In this document: in pieces, positions 6,079-15,248 of the stretch | Position numbering within the stretch: position 1 is the first letter of the stretch | Layout of the letters: each line of letters starts with the position of its first letter | NCBI GenBank assembly: GCA_030652345.1 | Contig: JAUSAU010000081.1 | Location: forward strand, 1-23,814 | Source of the DNA: Coriobacteriia bacterium | Lineage (GTDB): Bacteria; Actinomycetota; Coriobacteriia; Anaerosomatales; PALSA-660 | Direction of reading: 5' to 3' | Length of the DNA: 23,814 nt | Notes under the pieces: generated by a model | The model's input: only the letters and a program-made list of their open reading frames with translations | Told to the model about the DNA's origin: nothing | Database searches by the model: none | Program-made: the position numbers and the translations under genes

Positions 6079-9000
6079 GTGTCATTCGTCCACCTGCACA
6101 CGCACTCCGAATACTCGCTCCTGGACGGGGCGGCGAGCATCAAGAAGCTCGTCGGGCGCGCCAAGGAACTCGAGATGCCGGCGCTCGCTCTGACCGATCA
6201 CGGGGCGATGTACGGCGCGGTGGAGTTCTACCGCGAGGCGAACAAGGCGGGCGTCAAGCCCGTGCTCGGCTGCGAGGTCTACTTCACGACGGGGTCGCGG
6301 CTGGAGCGCGACGGCAAGCCGAACCTCTTCCACCTCCTGCTGCTCGCCAAGGACCTGCAGGGCTACCGCAACCTGATGGCCATCGTCTCCGACGCCTACG
6401 TGACGGGCTACTACTACCGCCCGCGCGTCGATGAGGAACTCCTCCGTCACTACTCGGCGGGGCTCATCGGCACGAGCGCGTGCATGTCCGGCATCCTGAG
6501 CAAGTCGATCGAGCACGGACAGGTCGATGAGGCCCGGCGCTGGGCCCAGCGCTACAGCGAGATCTTCGGCGACGGGAACTTCTACGTAGAACTCCAGCAG
6601 CAGGGCATCACCGCGGACAACGGCGTGACGCAGGTGCAGCTCAACCGCGAGCTCGCGTCGATCGCCCGCGAGTCCGGTCTCCCGATGATCGGCACCAACG
6701 ACATCCATTACGTCACGAAGGACGACGCGAAGACGCAGGACATGATGCTGTGCATCGCCACGGGCAAGGTGCTCGACGACACCCAGCGCATGCGCTTCTC
6801 CTGCGACGAGTTCTACATGCGCACGGCCGAGGAGATGGCGACGGCCCTCGGTGAGTTCCCCGAGGCGCTCAGCACGACGCTCGATGTCGCGGAGCGCTGC
6901 AACGTCGAGCTCGAGTTCGACAAGATCATCCTGCCCGTCTTCGACGTGCCGGAGCGCTTCGCCGGTATGGACGAGCAGGCGGCGTTGGACTCGTACCTGG
7001 AAGAGCAGTGCCTCGAGGGCATGCGCCGCCGCTACGGCGACCCGATCCCCCAGGAGGCCCTGGATCGTCTCTATCACGAGCTCAAGATCCTCAAGGACAA
7101 GGGCTACGCGGGCTACTTCCTCGTCGTGCAGGACTTCGTGCAGTGGGCGAAGGACAACGGCATCGGCGTCGGGCCCGGTCGCGGTTCGGCCGCCGGTTCG
7201 ATCATCTCGTACGTCCTGGGTATCACCGCGCTCGATCCTCTCGAGCACGGGCTGCTCTTCGAGCGCTTCCTGAACCCGGAGCGCACCGAGATGCCCGACA
7301 TCGACATCGACTTCGACGACGAGCGTCGCGGCGAGGTCATCGAGTACGTTCGCAAGAAGTACGGCGAGGACAAGGTCGCGCAGATCATCACCTTCTCGAC
7401 GATGAAGGCGCGTGCGGCCGTCCGTGACGCGGGGCGCATCCTCGGCTACCCGTTCGGCGTCCCGGACAAGGTCGCGAAGATGATCCAGGAAGGTCCGGAC
7501 GCGACGATCGCGGATTCGCTCCGGACGAGCCCGGACCTCAAGGCCGCCTACTCGGCGGACGCGGATACGAAGCGGATCGTGGACGCGGCGATCGCGCTCG
7601 AGGGCTTCGTCCGCGGCGAGGGCGTGCACGCTGCGGGCGTCGTCATCTGCCGCGACCCGCTGCACTTCCACACGCCGGTCAAGCGGGACACCAAGGGCGA
7701 GGCGATCGTCACCCAGTACGAGGGGCCGATCGTCGCCGACCTCGGTCTTCTCAAGATGGACTTCCTCGGCCTGCGCAACCTCACCGTCATCGCCAAGGCG
7801 GTCGCCGGCATCAAGGCCAACCACGGGATCGACATCGACATCGACACGATCCCCGTGGACGACGCGGAGACCTTCGCGCTCTATCAGCGGGCGGACGTCG
7901 ACGGTGTCTTCCAAGTCGAGTCGCCCGGGATGCGCGGCGTGCTGCGCAAACTCAAGCCGACGGTGTTCGCCGACATCGTCGCCGTCGTCGCGCTGTACCG
8001 CCCCGGCCCGATGGACTCCATCGACGACTTCTGCGACCGCAAGCACGGTCGCACGCCCGTCACGTACTACGACGACCGCGTCGCGTTCATCCTGCGGGAG
8101 ACCTACGGCGCCATCGTCTACCAGGAGCAGGTCATGCGCATCTCCATGGAGATGTCGGCCTTCACCGCGGCGAAGGCGGACAAGCTGCGCAAGGCGATGG
8201 GCAAGAAGGACGCCGCTCTCATCGCCACCCTCAAGGTCGACTTCATCGACGGGGCCGTCGCCAACGGCTTCGAGCGCCGGATGGTCGAGGGCCTGTGGGG
8301 CGATATCGAGAAGTTCGCCGCGTACGCGTTCAACAAGTCGCACGCTGCGGCCTACGCGCTCATCTCGTACCAGACCGCGTATCTGAAGACGCACTACCCG
8401 CGCGAGTACATGGCGGCGGTCCTGTCGAGCTACTCGGGCAAGACCGAGAACATCGTCAAGTACGTCGCGGCCGCCAAGCGCGGCGGGATACCCGTCCTGC
8501 CGCCGGATGTGAACTCGTCAGGCGCCGACTTCACCGCGGTTCCCGAGGGCATCCGGTTCGGGCTGTCCGGTATCCGCAACGTCGGTGACGCGGTCGTGGC
8601 CGCGATCGTGGATGAGCGGCGGGCCGGAGGGCCGTTCACGTCACTGCAGGACTTCTGCCTGCGGGTCGACCCGCGCGTGCTCAACAAGCGCACCATGGAG
8701 TCGCTCATCAAGGCCGGTGCGTTCGATTCGACCGGCTATACGCGCAAGCACCTCATGTCGATGATGGAGGACGCCGTCGACATGGCGGCGAGGCGCGCGA
8801 AGGACAAGGAACTCGGTCAGGTCTCGCTCTTCGACATGGGCGACGCCGCGGAGCACGGCTTCTCGCACGATATCCCGCCGGCCGACGGCGACGAGTACGA
8901 GAAGCGGATGAAGCTCGCCTTCGAGAAGGATATGCTCGGCATCTTCGTCTCGGACCATCCCCTGCGCGAGATGGCGGATGTCATCGAGCGCTCGCGCACT

Positions 9001-9549
9001 CTCTCGCTCGGCGATGTCGACTCCTTCAATGACGGGCAGACCGGCTGGTTCGCCGGCATCCTGACGACTGCGGCACGCGTGCTCACCAAGAAGGGGAAGT
9101 TGATGATCGACTTCACCCTCGAGGACCTCGACGGGTTCATGGAGGGCCGCCTCTTCGGCAAGGTCTATCAGAAGTACGAGTCGGTGTTCGTCGAGGATGC
9201 CGTCCTGCGCATCCGGGCCCAAGTCGAGGTCTCGGACAGGGGTACGAAGCTGCAGGTCATCGAGTGCATGCCGCTCGCCGATGACGGCACGTTCTCGCGA
9301 CCACCGGGCGTCCTCGCGATCGTCGACGACCATCGCGTCCTTGCCGATCCGGTGCGGCTCAGCGCGTTCCAGGCGCTCGTGGCGCGCCACCCCGGCCCCG
9401 ACTCGGTCAAGGTCGACGTGGCGAACGGCGGGGGAGCGCGCAAGGTCTACATGCTCCCCGCGGACCGCTATCGGGTCGACAAGACGAACCATCACCTCCA
9501 CGCGGAGCTACGCGAGATGTTCGGGGCGGAAGCGGTCAGCGAGGAGTAG
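6079..9549 (+). CDS. dnaE: DNA polymerase III subunit alpha
   Basis: A 1156-residue replicative polymerase with a GTG start. Domains in order: PHP (about 1-280); C-family palm with GPGRGSAAGS (about 365-374), the catalytic aspartates in PDIDIDFDD (about 406-413) and the third in KMDFLG (about D561); fingers with YQEQVM; a helix-hairpin-helix near residue 830 (SGIRNVGDAV); and an OB fold from about residue 988. The PHP domain keeps all nine expected metal ligands (H7, H9, D16, H41, E66, H85, C135, D208, H210). This is the pattern of enzymes with intrinsic 3'-5' proofreading such as mycobacterial DnaE1. No intein is present. It starts 5 nt after yerC. The ribosome-binding site is weak (GGCGGAG), so translation may be coupled to yerC. 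The length and intact PHP argue against the shorter error-prone ImuC/DnaE2. Confidence 0.96.
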   Translation: MSFVHLHTHSEYSLLDGAASIKKLVGRAKELEMPALALTDHGAMYGAVEFYREANKAGVKPVLGCEVYFTTGSRLERDGKPNLFHLLLLAKDLQGYRNLMAIVSDAYVTGYYYRPRVDEELLRHYSAGLIGTSACMSGILSKSIEHGQVDEARRWAQRYSEIFGDGNFYVELQQQGITADNGVTQVQLNRELASIARESGLPMIGTNDIHYVTKDDAKTQDMMLCIATGKVLDDTQRMRFSCDEFYMRTAEEMATALGEFPEALSTTLDVAERCNVELEFDKIILPVFDVPERFAGMDEQAALDSYLEEQCLEGMRRRYGDPIPQEALDRLYHELKILKDKGYAGYFLVVQDFVQWAKDNGIGVGPGRGSAAGSIISYVLGITALDPLEHGLLFERFLNPERTEMPDIDIDFDDERRGEVIEYVRKKYGEDKVAQIITFSTMKARAAVRDAGRILGYPFGVPDKVAKMIQEGPDATIADSLRTSPDLKAAYSADADTKRIVDAAIALEGFVRGEGVHAAGVVICRDPLHFHTPVKRDTKGEAIVTQYEGPIVADLGLLKMDFLGLRNLTVIAKAVAGIKANHGIDIDIDTIPVDDAETFALYQRADVDGVFQVESPGMRGVLRKLKPTVFADIVAVVALYRPGPMDSIDDFCDRKHGRTPVTYYDDRVAFILRETYGAIVYQEQVMRISMEMSAFTAAKADKLRKAMGKKDAALIATLKVDFIDGAVANGFERRMVEGLWGDIEKFAAYAFNKSHAAAYALISYQTAYLKTHYPREYMAAVLSSYSGKTENIVKYVAAAKRGGIPVLPPDVNSSGADFTAVPEGIRFGLSGIRNVGDAVVAAIVDERRAGGPFTSLQDFCLRVDPRVLNKRTMESLIKAGAFDSTGYTRKHLMSMMEDAVDMAARRAKDKELGQVSLFDMGDAAEHGFSHDIPPADGDEYEKRMKLAFEKDMLGIFVSDHPLREMADVIERSRTLSLGDVDSFNDGQTGWFAGILTTAARVLTKKGKLMIDFTLEDLDGFMEGRLFGKVYQKYESVFVEDAVLRIRAQVEVSDRGTKLQVIECMPLADDGTFSRPPGVLAIVDDHRVLADPVRLSAFQALVARHPGPDSVKVDVANGGGARKVYMLPADRYRVDKTNHHLHAELREMFGAEAVSEE

Positions 9550-9570
9550 GTTGCGTGGCTCGTGGTGTGC

Positions 9571-9609
9571 GTGCTACTTTAGCACTACAGCACTCTACCA
9601 TGCTAAAGT
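9571..9609. promoter_or_regulatory. Nested dyads upstream of the his operon: candidate HisR operator/promoter
   Basis: Two overlapping perfect inverted repeats are present. GTGCTA-CTT-TAGCAC occupies 9571-9585, and ACTTTAGCA (9576-9584) is mirrored by TGCTAAAGT (9601-9609) across 16 nt. AGCACT also recurs as a direct repeat 8 nt apart (9581, 9589). The stretch is AT-rich against its surroundings. It lies 42-80 nt before hisZ and overlaps -10-like hexamers (TACCAT 9596-9601, TAAAGT 9604-9609), as a repressor site would. There is no his leader peptide or attenuator in the 101-nt gap. Binding by the nearby YerC/HisR protein is inference. Confidence 0.6.
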
Positions 9610-9650
9610 GACGAGCGTCCGACAGTGGCGCTGAGGGAGGACGAGCACGC

Positions 9651-10889
9651 ATGCGACCGGTGACCCCCCGCGGGTTCCGCGATGTCTTGTTCCAGGAGGC
9701 GGCCGAGCGCCGCACGGTGGCGCGCGCCATGGGCGACGTCTTCGAGCGCTGGGGCTACCGCTTCGTCGAGACGCCCGCGCTCGAGGAGTACCGTACGCTC
9801 GCGGCCGCAGCCGGCGCCTCGCTGGAGGGTACCGCCTTCCGGATGGTCGACCTCGACGGCTCGCTGCTCGCCCTGCGCCCGGAGATGACACTGCCGATCG
9901 CCCGCCTGGCCGCATCGCGGCTCACGGGCGAGCCCGTGCCGCACCGCCTGTGCTACGTCGCGGACGTCTTCCGCGAGCAGGCGTCACTGCGTGGCGAGGC
10001 GCGCCAGTTCACGCAGGTCGGGGTCGAGTTGCTCGGCGTCAACGGGCCGCAGTCTGACGCGGAGGCGGTCGCCGTCCTCGTCGACGCGCTCGAGGCCACC
10101 GGGCTGCCCGAGTTCACCGTGGGCGTCGGCACCGTCGCCGTCCTCCGTGCGTTGCTCGAGGCGGCCGGGGGCGACGCCGCGTGGCAGGCCGCCGTCCTGG
10201 CCGCCGCCCATGACCGCAACCTCGTGACGCTCGATCGCCTGACGGGCGCCGACGGAGTCGATCCACGCGTCGGCGACGCGCTGCGCCGCGTGGTCCGGAT
10301 CGGCGGCGGCCGCGAGGCGATCGCCGCCTGTCGCGAGGTGGCCGGCGCGGTGGGTTGTGCCGACGCCCTCGATGCGCTTGAGCGCACTTGGGAGCTGCTC
10401 GAGGCGTCCGGGGTCGCCCGCCGGGTTCGCGTCGACTTCGGCATCCTGCGCTCCTTCGACTACTACACGGGCCTGATCGTCGAGTCGTATGCGCCCGGCC
10501 TCGGCCTTCCGCTCGGCGGCGGCGGCCGCTACGACGACGTGCTCGCGGCGTTCGACGCTCCGATGCCCGCGGCCGGGTTCGCCCTCTCGCTCGAGCGCGT
10601 GATGATCGCGCTGACCGAGCAGGGCGTGACCGTTCCGACCGAGACGCTCGACGTGGTGGTCGGCGGTGTCGACGCGATCGGCGTCGCACGGGCGTGCGCC
10701 GGTCTGCGCGCGCGTGGTCTGCGCGTGCTCGGCGCGTCCGCGTGCGACGCGGCCGGTATCGCGGCCGAAGCCGCGTCCGCGGGCGCGAGCCGCGCCGTGA
10801 TCGTCGAAGGGGCCACGCTGACCACGCTCGATGCGGGCGGTATGCCGACCGGCGTCTTCGATCCCGAGGAGGTGGCCGGCCGTGGCTGA
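9651..10889 (+). CDS. hisZ: ATP phosphoribosyltransferase regulatory subunit
   Basis: A 412-residue paralogue of histidyl-tRNA synthetase without the anticodon-binding domain. It supplies the histidine-sensing regulatory part of the HisZ/HisG-short complex. Visible features are the N-terminal PRGFRDVLF, class II motif 2 as CYVADVFREQ, and motif-3 region LGGGGRYDDVL near residue 290. The start ATG 9651 has GGGAGG 10 nt upstream. It is the first gene of the his operon and overlaps hisG by 8 nt. Its presence agrees with the short HisG that follows. A true HisRS is unlikely because the gene is shorter and leads a biosynthetic operon. Confidence 0.9.
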   Translation: MRPVTPRGFRDVLFQEAAERRTVARAMGDVFERWGYRFVETPALEEYRTLAAAAGASLEGTAFRMVDLDGSLLALRPEMTLPIARLAASRLTGEPVPHRLCYVADVFREQASLRGEARQFTQVGVELLGVNGPQSDAEAVAVLVDALEATGLPEFTVGVGTVAVLRALLEAAGGDAAWQAAVLAAAHDRNLVTLDRLTGADGVDPRVGDALRRVVRIGGGREAIAACREVAGAVGCADALDALERTWELLEASGVARRVRVDFGILRSFDYYTGLIVESYAPGLGLPLGGGGRYDDVLAAFDAPMPAAGFALSLERVMIALTEQGVTVPTETLDVVVGGVDAIGVARACAGLRARGLRVLGASACDAAGIAAEAASAGASRAVIVEGATLTTLDAGGMPTGVFDPEEVAGRG

Positions 10890-11547
10890 TCGCAGGCTGC
10901 GCATGGCGATACCGAAGGGCTCCCTGTTCCCGGGCTCGCTCGCGCTGCTGAGAGCGGCGGGCGTGGAGATCGGCGGGCTCGCCGACCCGGGTCGGCAGCT
11001 CATCATCGAGACCGACGAGTTCCGCTTCATCATCGCGAAGCCGACCGACATCCCCGCCTACGTGGCGTACGGTGCCGCCGACGTCGCGATCGCGGGAGCC
11101 GACACCCTGGTGGAGGAGGCGCTCGACGTCGTCGAGCTCGTCGACCTGCGCTTCGGCGGGTGCCGGTTCGTCGTCGCCGAGCCCGAGGACGCGGGCACCT
11201 CCGCCGCCGAGCACTACCGTCACCTCGGCGTCATCCGCGTCGCCACGAAGTACCCGCGCATCACCGAGGCGCACTTCGCGGCGAAGGGCGTGCAGATCGA
11301 GGTCGTCAAGCTGCACGGGAACATCGAGCTCGCGCCGCTCATCGGCCTCGCGGAACGTGTCGTCGACATCACCGCGACGGGTACGACCCTACGCGAGAAC
11401 CGCCTGCGCATCGTGGAGGATGTCATGGAATCGACCGCCCGCTTCGTCGCGAACCCGGTGTCGGTCCGTATCGACGCCGACCGTGTCATGGGACTTGCGG
11501 ACCGCCTCGCGCGCGCCGCCGTATTGGAAAGCAGGGACGCATCATGA
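10882..11547 (+). CDS. hisG: ATP phosphoribosyltransferase catalytic subunit, short form
   Basis: A 221-residue enzyme for the first step of histidine synthesis (ATP + PRPP to phosphoribosyl-ATP). It lacks the C-terminal ACT-like regulatory domain of the long form, which is why HisZ is needed. The opening LRMAIPKGSL and the PRPP loop DITATGTTLREN (about 167-178) are clear. I chose GTG 10882, with GAGGAGG about 9 nt upstream, overlapping the hisZ stop by 8 nt; ATG 10903 is an alternative that would remove seven residues. It overlaps hisD by 4 nt. Confidence 0.93.
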   Translation: MADRRLRMAIPKGSLFPGSLALLRAAGVEIGGLADPGRQLIIETDEFRFIIAKPTDIPAYVAYGAADVAIAGADTLVEEALDVVELVDLRFGGCRFVVAEPEDAGTSAAEHYRHLGVIRVATKYPRITEAHFAAKGVQIEVVKLHGNIELAPLIGLAERVVDITATGTTLRENRLRIVEDVMESTARFVANPVSVRIDADRVMGLADRLARAAVLESRDAS

Positions 11548-12863
11548 TCATGCGCCGGATCGACCTCACGAACGGAGCCGCGCTGACCGACGCGATGCTC
11601 GCCCGCAGCGGGGGCGTCGACGCCGAGGTCCTCTCGGTGGCCGCACGCATCGTCGAGGACGTCCGCCTCCGCGGTGACGAGGCCCTGCACGACTACACCC
11701 TCGAGTTCGACAAGGCCGACCTCGCCGACCTGCGCGTGACGCCCGCCGAGATCGAGGCCGCGGTCGCCAGCGTGCCGGCCGAGTTCAAGGACGCCATCGC
11801 CGCCGCGGCCATCGCGATCGAGGAGTTCCACGAGCGCCAGGTCCCGCAGTCGTGGTTCACGGTCGCCGAGGGCGGGGTCTTCCTCGGGCAGAAGGTGACG
11901 CCGTTGCGCCGCGTCGGCATCTACGTCCCGGGCGGGCGCGCATGCTATCCCTCCAGCGTGCTGATGAACGCGATCCCGGCCGTGGTGGCCGGAGTCGAGG
12001 AGATCGCCATGGTCGTGCCGCCTTCGGCTGACGGGACGGTCAACGCCTACACGCTGGCCGCCGCCGCCGAGGCGGGCGTCTCCGAGATCTACAAGGTCGG
12101 GGGTGCGCAGGCCGTCGCGGCGCTCGCCTACGGCACCGGCACGATACCGCGTGTCGACAAGATCACCGGCCCGGGCAACGCGTATGTGACCGCGGCGAAG
12201 AAGCTCGTCATGGGTGAGTGCGGCATCGACATGCTCGCCGGTCCCTCAGAGGTCTGCATCCTGGCCGACGAGACGGCCGAGCCGGCGTTCGTCGCCATCG
12301 ACCTCATGGCGCAGGCGGAGCACGACCCGCGGGCGGCCACCTACCTCGTGACCACCGATCCCGCGCTCGCCGATGAGGTCGAGGAGGCGCTTGAGGTCCT
12401 GCTCGAGGACGCCCCGCGCGCGGACGTCATCCGCCGCAGCCTCACCGACAACGGCCGCGCGATCGTGGTCGGCGACATCAACGCGGCGCTCGACGCCGCG
12501 AACCTGATCGCGCCCGAGCACCTCGAGGTGATGATGGCCGAGCCGTTCGAGCTGCTCGGATCGATCCGCAACGCGGGCGCCATCTTCCTCGGGCACTGGA
12601 CGCCGGAGTCCGTCGGTGACTACGTCGCCGGACCCAACCACGTCCTGCCCACCGGCGGTACGGCCCGCTTCTCGAGCCCTCTTTCGGTCGACGACTTTGT
12701 GAAGAAGTCCTCGGTCCTGTCGTACTCACGTGAGGCGCTCGAGATCGACGGTCCCAACGTCATCGCCATCGCGGTGGCCGAGGGTCTCGACGCGCACGCC
12801 GATGCGGTCGCGCTGCGCCTCTCGCTGAGCGCTGAGGACTGCGACAGCGACGGGGTGTCGTGA
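11544..12863 (+). CDS. hisD: Histidinol dehydrogenase
   Basis: A 439-residue zinc enzyme that oxidises histidinol to histidine in two NAD-dependent steps, the last reactions of the pathway. The family signatures are present: RVGIYVPGGRACYPSSVLMNAIPA, quoted here only by its ends (R about 126 to A about 149), then VGGAQAVAALAYGTGTIP, ITGPGNAYVTAAK, AEHDPRA, the catalytic pair in APEHLE, and GPNHVLPTGGTARFSSPLSV. ATG 11544 overlaps the hisG stop (ATGA); a second in-frame ATG two codons later is possible. Length is normal for the family. Confidence 0.95.
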   Translation: MIMRRIDLTNGAALTDAMLARSGGVDAEVLSVAARIVEDVRLRGDEALHDYTLEFDKADLADLRVTPAEIEAAVASVPAEFKDAIAAAAIAIEEFHERQVPQSWFTVAEGGVFLGQKVTPLRRVGIYVPGGRACYPSSVLMNAIPAVVAGVEEIAMVVPPSADGTVNAYTLAAAAEAGVSEIYKVGGAQAVAALAYGTGTIPRVDKITGPGNAYVTAAKKLVMGECGIDMLAGPSEVCILADETAEPAFVAIDLMAQAEHDPRAATYLVTTDPALADEVEEALEVLLEDAPRADVIRRSLTDNGRAIVVGDINAALDAANLIAPEHLEVMMAEPFELLGSIRNAGAIFLGHWTPESVGDYVAGPNHVLPTGGTARFSSPLSVDDFVKKSSVLSYSREALEIDGPNVIAIAVAEGLDAHADAVALRLSLSAEDCDSDGVS

Positions 12864-14011
12864 TGCGTTCACTCCGTCCGCCACGCGCAGAGCTCGCCGA
12901 TCTGTCGCCCTACGACGCCAAGGAGCCCTCGGTCGAGGTGAACCTCGCGGCGAATGAGAACCCGGCGAACCTGCCGCGTGAGGTGATCGCCACCATCATC
13001 GATCGCCTGCCGGAGTTCGCGTTCAACCGGTACCCGGACCCGATGGCCAACCAGCTCCGCGGCATGATCGCGGACGCGAACGGGCTCGACGCCGCGAATG
13101 TCCTCATCGGCAACGGCGGCGACGAACTCATCTTCAACCTGCTGCTGGCGTGGGGCGGCCCGGGCCGCACGCTGCTCAACATGCCGCCGACCTTCGCGAT
13201 GTATGAGATCGACGCTCAGGTCACCGGCACCGAGGTCGTCAGCGTCCCGCGGAGGGAGAGCGACTTCGCCGTCGACGAGAAGGCGGTGCTCGAGCGGCTC
13301 GCGGTCGGCGACATCGACCTCGTCTATGTGTCGCATCCGAACAACCCCACCGGCAACCTGCAGCCGGAGACGTTCCTCATCGACCTGCTCAACGCGACCG
13401 ACGCGCTCGTGCTCGTCGACGAGGCGTACTTCGAGTTCTCCCGCCACACCATGCGGCCGCACATGCAGCGGCACGACAACCTCGTCATCCTGCGCACGTT
13501 CTCCAAGGCGTTCTCGCTCGCGGGCATGCGCGTCGGCTACCTGCTCGCGCACGAGGACGTCATCTGTGAACTGACGAAGGTGCGGCAGCCGTACTCGGTC
13601 GACCGGTTCAGCCAGTGGGTCGCCGGACTCGTCTTCCGCGAGCGCGTCGTGTTCGAGGCGCAGATCCAGGAGCTCGTACGCCAGCGCGATGTCATCGAGC
13701 ACGGGCTCGGGCAGCTCTCGGGGGTCAAGGTCTATCGCTCGGAGGCCAACTTCGTGCTCTTCCGGCTGGCGCACGCGTCGTCGGTCTGGCGGGACCTCCT
13801 CCACACGCATGGCGTGTTGACCCGCGACCTCTCGCGCGTGCCCGGCCTCGAGGACTGCCTGCGCGTGAGCGTCGGCTCCGCGGACGAGAACCGCCGCTTC
13901 CTCGTGGCGATGGACGAGATCATGAGCGCGCGGCGAGCGAGCGACCTGTTCGGCACCACCAACGGCGAGAGCTACGACGCGGCCGGACACGAGTCCGAGC
14001 CGCGGGACTAG
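12863..14011 (+). CDS. hisC: Histidinol-phosphate aminotransferase
   Basis: A 382-residue class I/II PLP aminotransferase converting imidazole-acetol phosphate and glutamate to histidinol phosphate. Motifs are LAANENP near the start, IGNGGDELI for the cofactor phosphate, SHPNNPTGN, VDEAYFEF, and the Schiff-base lysine K215 in TFSKAFSLAGMRVGY. The C-terminus has an extra tail of about 20 residues after the fold. It starts at the ATG of TGATG overlapping the hisD stop; GTG at 12860 is one codon earlier and equally possible. Position between hisD and hisB supports histidine rather than aromatic amino-acid use. Confidence 0.93.
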   Translation: MRSLRPPRAELADLSPYDAKEPSVEVNLAANENPANLPREVIATIIDRLPEFAFNRYPDPMANQLRGMIADANGLDAANVLIGNGGDELIFNLLLAWGGPGRTLLNMPPTFAMYEIDAQVTGTEVVSVPRRESDFAVDEKAVLERLAVGDIDLVYVSHPNNPTGNLQPETFLIDLLNATDALVLVDEAYFEFSRHTMRPHMQRHDNLVILRTFSKAFSLAGMRVGYLLAHEDVICELTKVRQPYSVDRFSQWVAGLVFRERVVFEAQIQELVRQRDVIEHGLGQLSGVKVYRSEANFVLFRLAHASSVWRDLLHTHGVLTRDLSRVPGLEDCLRVSVGSADENRRFLVAMDEIMSARRASDLFGTTNGESYDAAGHESEPRD

Positions 14012-14023
14012 GAAAGGGGCACC

Positions 14024-14611
14024 ATGGGCCGCACCGCGAAGATCGAGAGGGCGACCGGCGAGACGTCCGTCACCGTCGTGCTCGACCTCGACGGCTCGGG
14101 ACGCACGTCCGTGGCCACGGGCGTGCCGTTCTTCGACCACATGCTCGACGCGTTCGGCCGCCATGCGCTGCTCGATCTCACGGTGGAGGCGCACGGCGAC
14201 CTGGAGGTCGACGCGCACCACACGGTGGAGGACACCGGCATCTGCATCGGCAAGGCCCTCGCAGAGGCGCTCGGTGAGAAGGCCGGCATCCGGCGTTTCG
14301 GATCGTGTGCCGTCCCGCTCGACGAGGCGCTCGTGCTCGCGGCCGTCGACATCTCGGGCCGCGGGTCGCTGACCTACGAGGTCGACGTGCCCATCGAACT
14401 GATCGGAAGTTACGACACGACGCTGTCCAAGGAGTTCTTCTGCGCGGTGGCGTCCAACGCCGGTATCACGGTGCACCTGCACGAGGTCGCCGGGGAGAAC
14501 GGCCACCACATCGTCGAGGCGGCGTTCAAGGCATTCGCCCGCGCGCTACGCGAGGCCGTCGAACTCGATGCGCGCGTGAGCGGCGTGCCGTCCACGAAGG
14601 GCGTCCTGTGA
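14024..14611 (+). CDS. hisB: Imidazoleglycerol-phosphate dehydratase
   Basis: A 195-residue single-function dehydratase (IGP to imidazole-acetol phosphate). The two Mn-binding histidine clusters are visible: FFDHMLDAFGRH, then DAHHTVEDTGI, and in the second half GENGHHIVEAAFKAFARALR. There is no N-terminal HAD phosphatase domain as in the enterobacterial fusion, so histidinol-phosphate phosphatase must be encoded elsewhere. It is preceded by GGAAAGGGG and separated from hisC by 12 nt, the largest gap in the first half of the operon. Confidence 0.95.
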   Translation: MGRTAKIERATGETSVTVVLDLDGSGRTSVATGVPFFDHMLDAFGRHALLDLTVEAHGDLEVDAHHTVEDTGICIGKALAEALGEKAGIRRFGSCAVPLDEALVLAAVDISGRGSLTYEVDVPIELIGSYDTTLSKEFFCAVASNAGITVHLHEVAGENGHHIVEAAFKAFARALREAVELDARVSGVPSTKGVL

Positions 14612-15240
14612 TGCAGGATCGGCCCCGCATCGCCATCGTCGACTACAAGATGGGCAACCTGCGCAGCGTCGAGAAGGGGTTCGCGGCCGCCGGCGTCCCG
14701 GGCGTCGCGATCACCGACGACCCGGAGGTCCTGCGCGCCGCCCGCGGCATCGTGCTGCCGGGCGTCGGCGCCTTCCGTGACGCCAGCGCGAACCTGCGGG
14801 CGTCCGGGCTGTGGGACGTCCTGCTCGAGCGTGTCGCCGAGGGCGTGCCGATGCTCGGCATCTGTCTCGGCATGCAGCTGCTCGTCACGCTCGGCCGCGA
14901 GGACGGCGACTGGGAGGGCCTCGGGCTCGTGCCCGGCTCCTGCGACCGCCTCCCGGGCGGCGTCCGCATCCCGCACATCGGCTGGAACACCATCGACTAC
15001 CCGCAAGGCAGCCGCCTGTTCGAGTCGATCCCCGAGGGCAGCGCGTTCTACTTCGTGCACAGCTACCGCGTCGTCCCGGACGATCCCGCGGCGGTGATCG
15101 GCGCCACCGAGTACGGCGTGCGCTTTGCCGCCGCCGTGCAGGCCGGATCCGTCTACGGCGTGCAGTTCCACCCCGAGAAGTCCTCGGACCTCGGACTGCA
15201 GCTGCTGCGCAACTTCGCCCGCATCGTCGAGGAGGCCTGA
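14611..15240 (+). CDS. hisH: Imidazole glycerol phosphate synthase, glutaminase subunit
   Basis: A 209-residue class I glutamine amidotransferase that feeds ammonia to HisF. The nucleophile C85 is in GICLGMQ, and the His/Glu pair is H187 and E189 in FHPEKS. The opening [16 protein letters not shown] and the oxyanion strand segment LPGVGAF are characteristic. The ATG shares one base with the hisB stop (TGATG). It is separated from its partner hisF by hisA, the common H-A-F order. Confidence 0.95.
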   Translation: MQDRPRIAIVDYKMGNLRSVEKGFAAAGVPGVAITDDPEVLRAARGIVLPGVGAFRDASANLRASGLWDVLLERVAEGVPMLGICLGMQLLVTLGREDGDWEGLGLVPGSCDRLPGGVRIPHIGWNTIDYPQGSRLFESIPEGSAFYFVHSYRVVPDDPAAVIGATEYGVRFAAAVQAGSVYGVQFHPEKSSDLGLQLLRNFARIVEEA

Positions 15241-15248
15241 TCCCCGCA

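Noticed and set aside
6082..8394. 770-codon open frame on the minus strand opposite dnaE
   Set aside because: Antisense shadow of a GC-rich gene. The translation is rich in Arg/Asp/Val/Leu with no domain, and the plus strand encodes an unmistakable polymerase.
9550..9650. His leader peptide or his T-box before hisZ
   Set aside because: No run of His codons, no T-box consensus and no terminator in the 101-nt gap.
12869..14509. 546-codon minus-strand open frame opposite hisC and hisB
   Set aside because: Spans two well-supported genes on the other strand and their junction; its composition is that of a codon-bias mirror frame.
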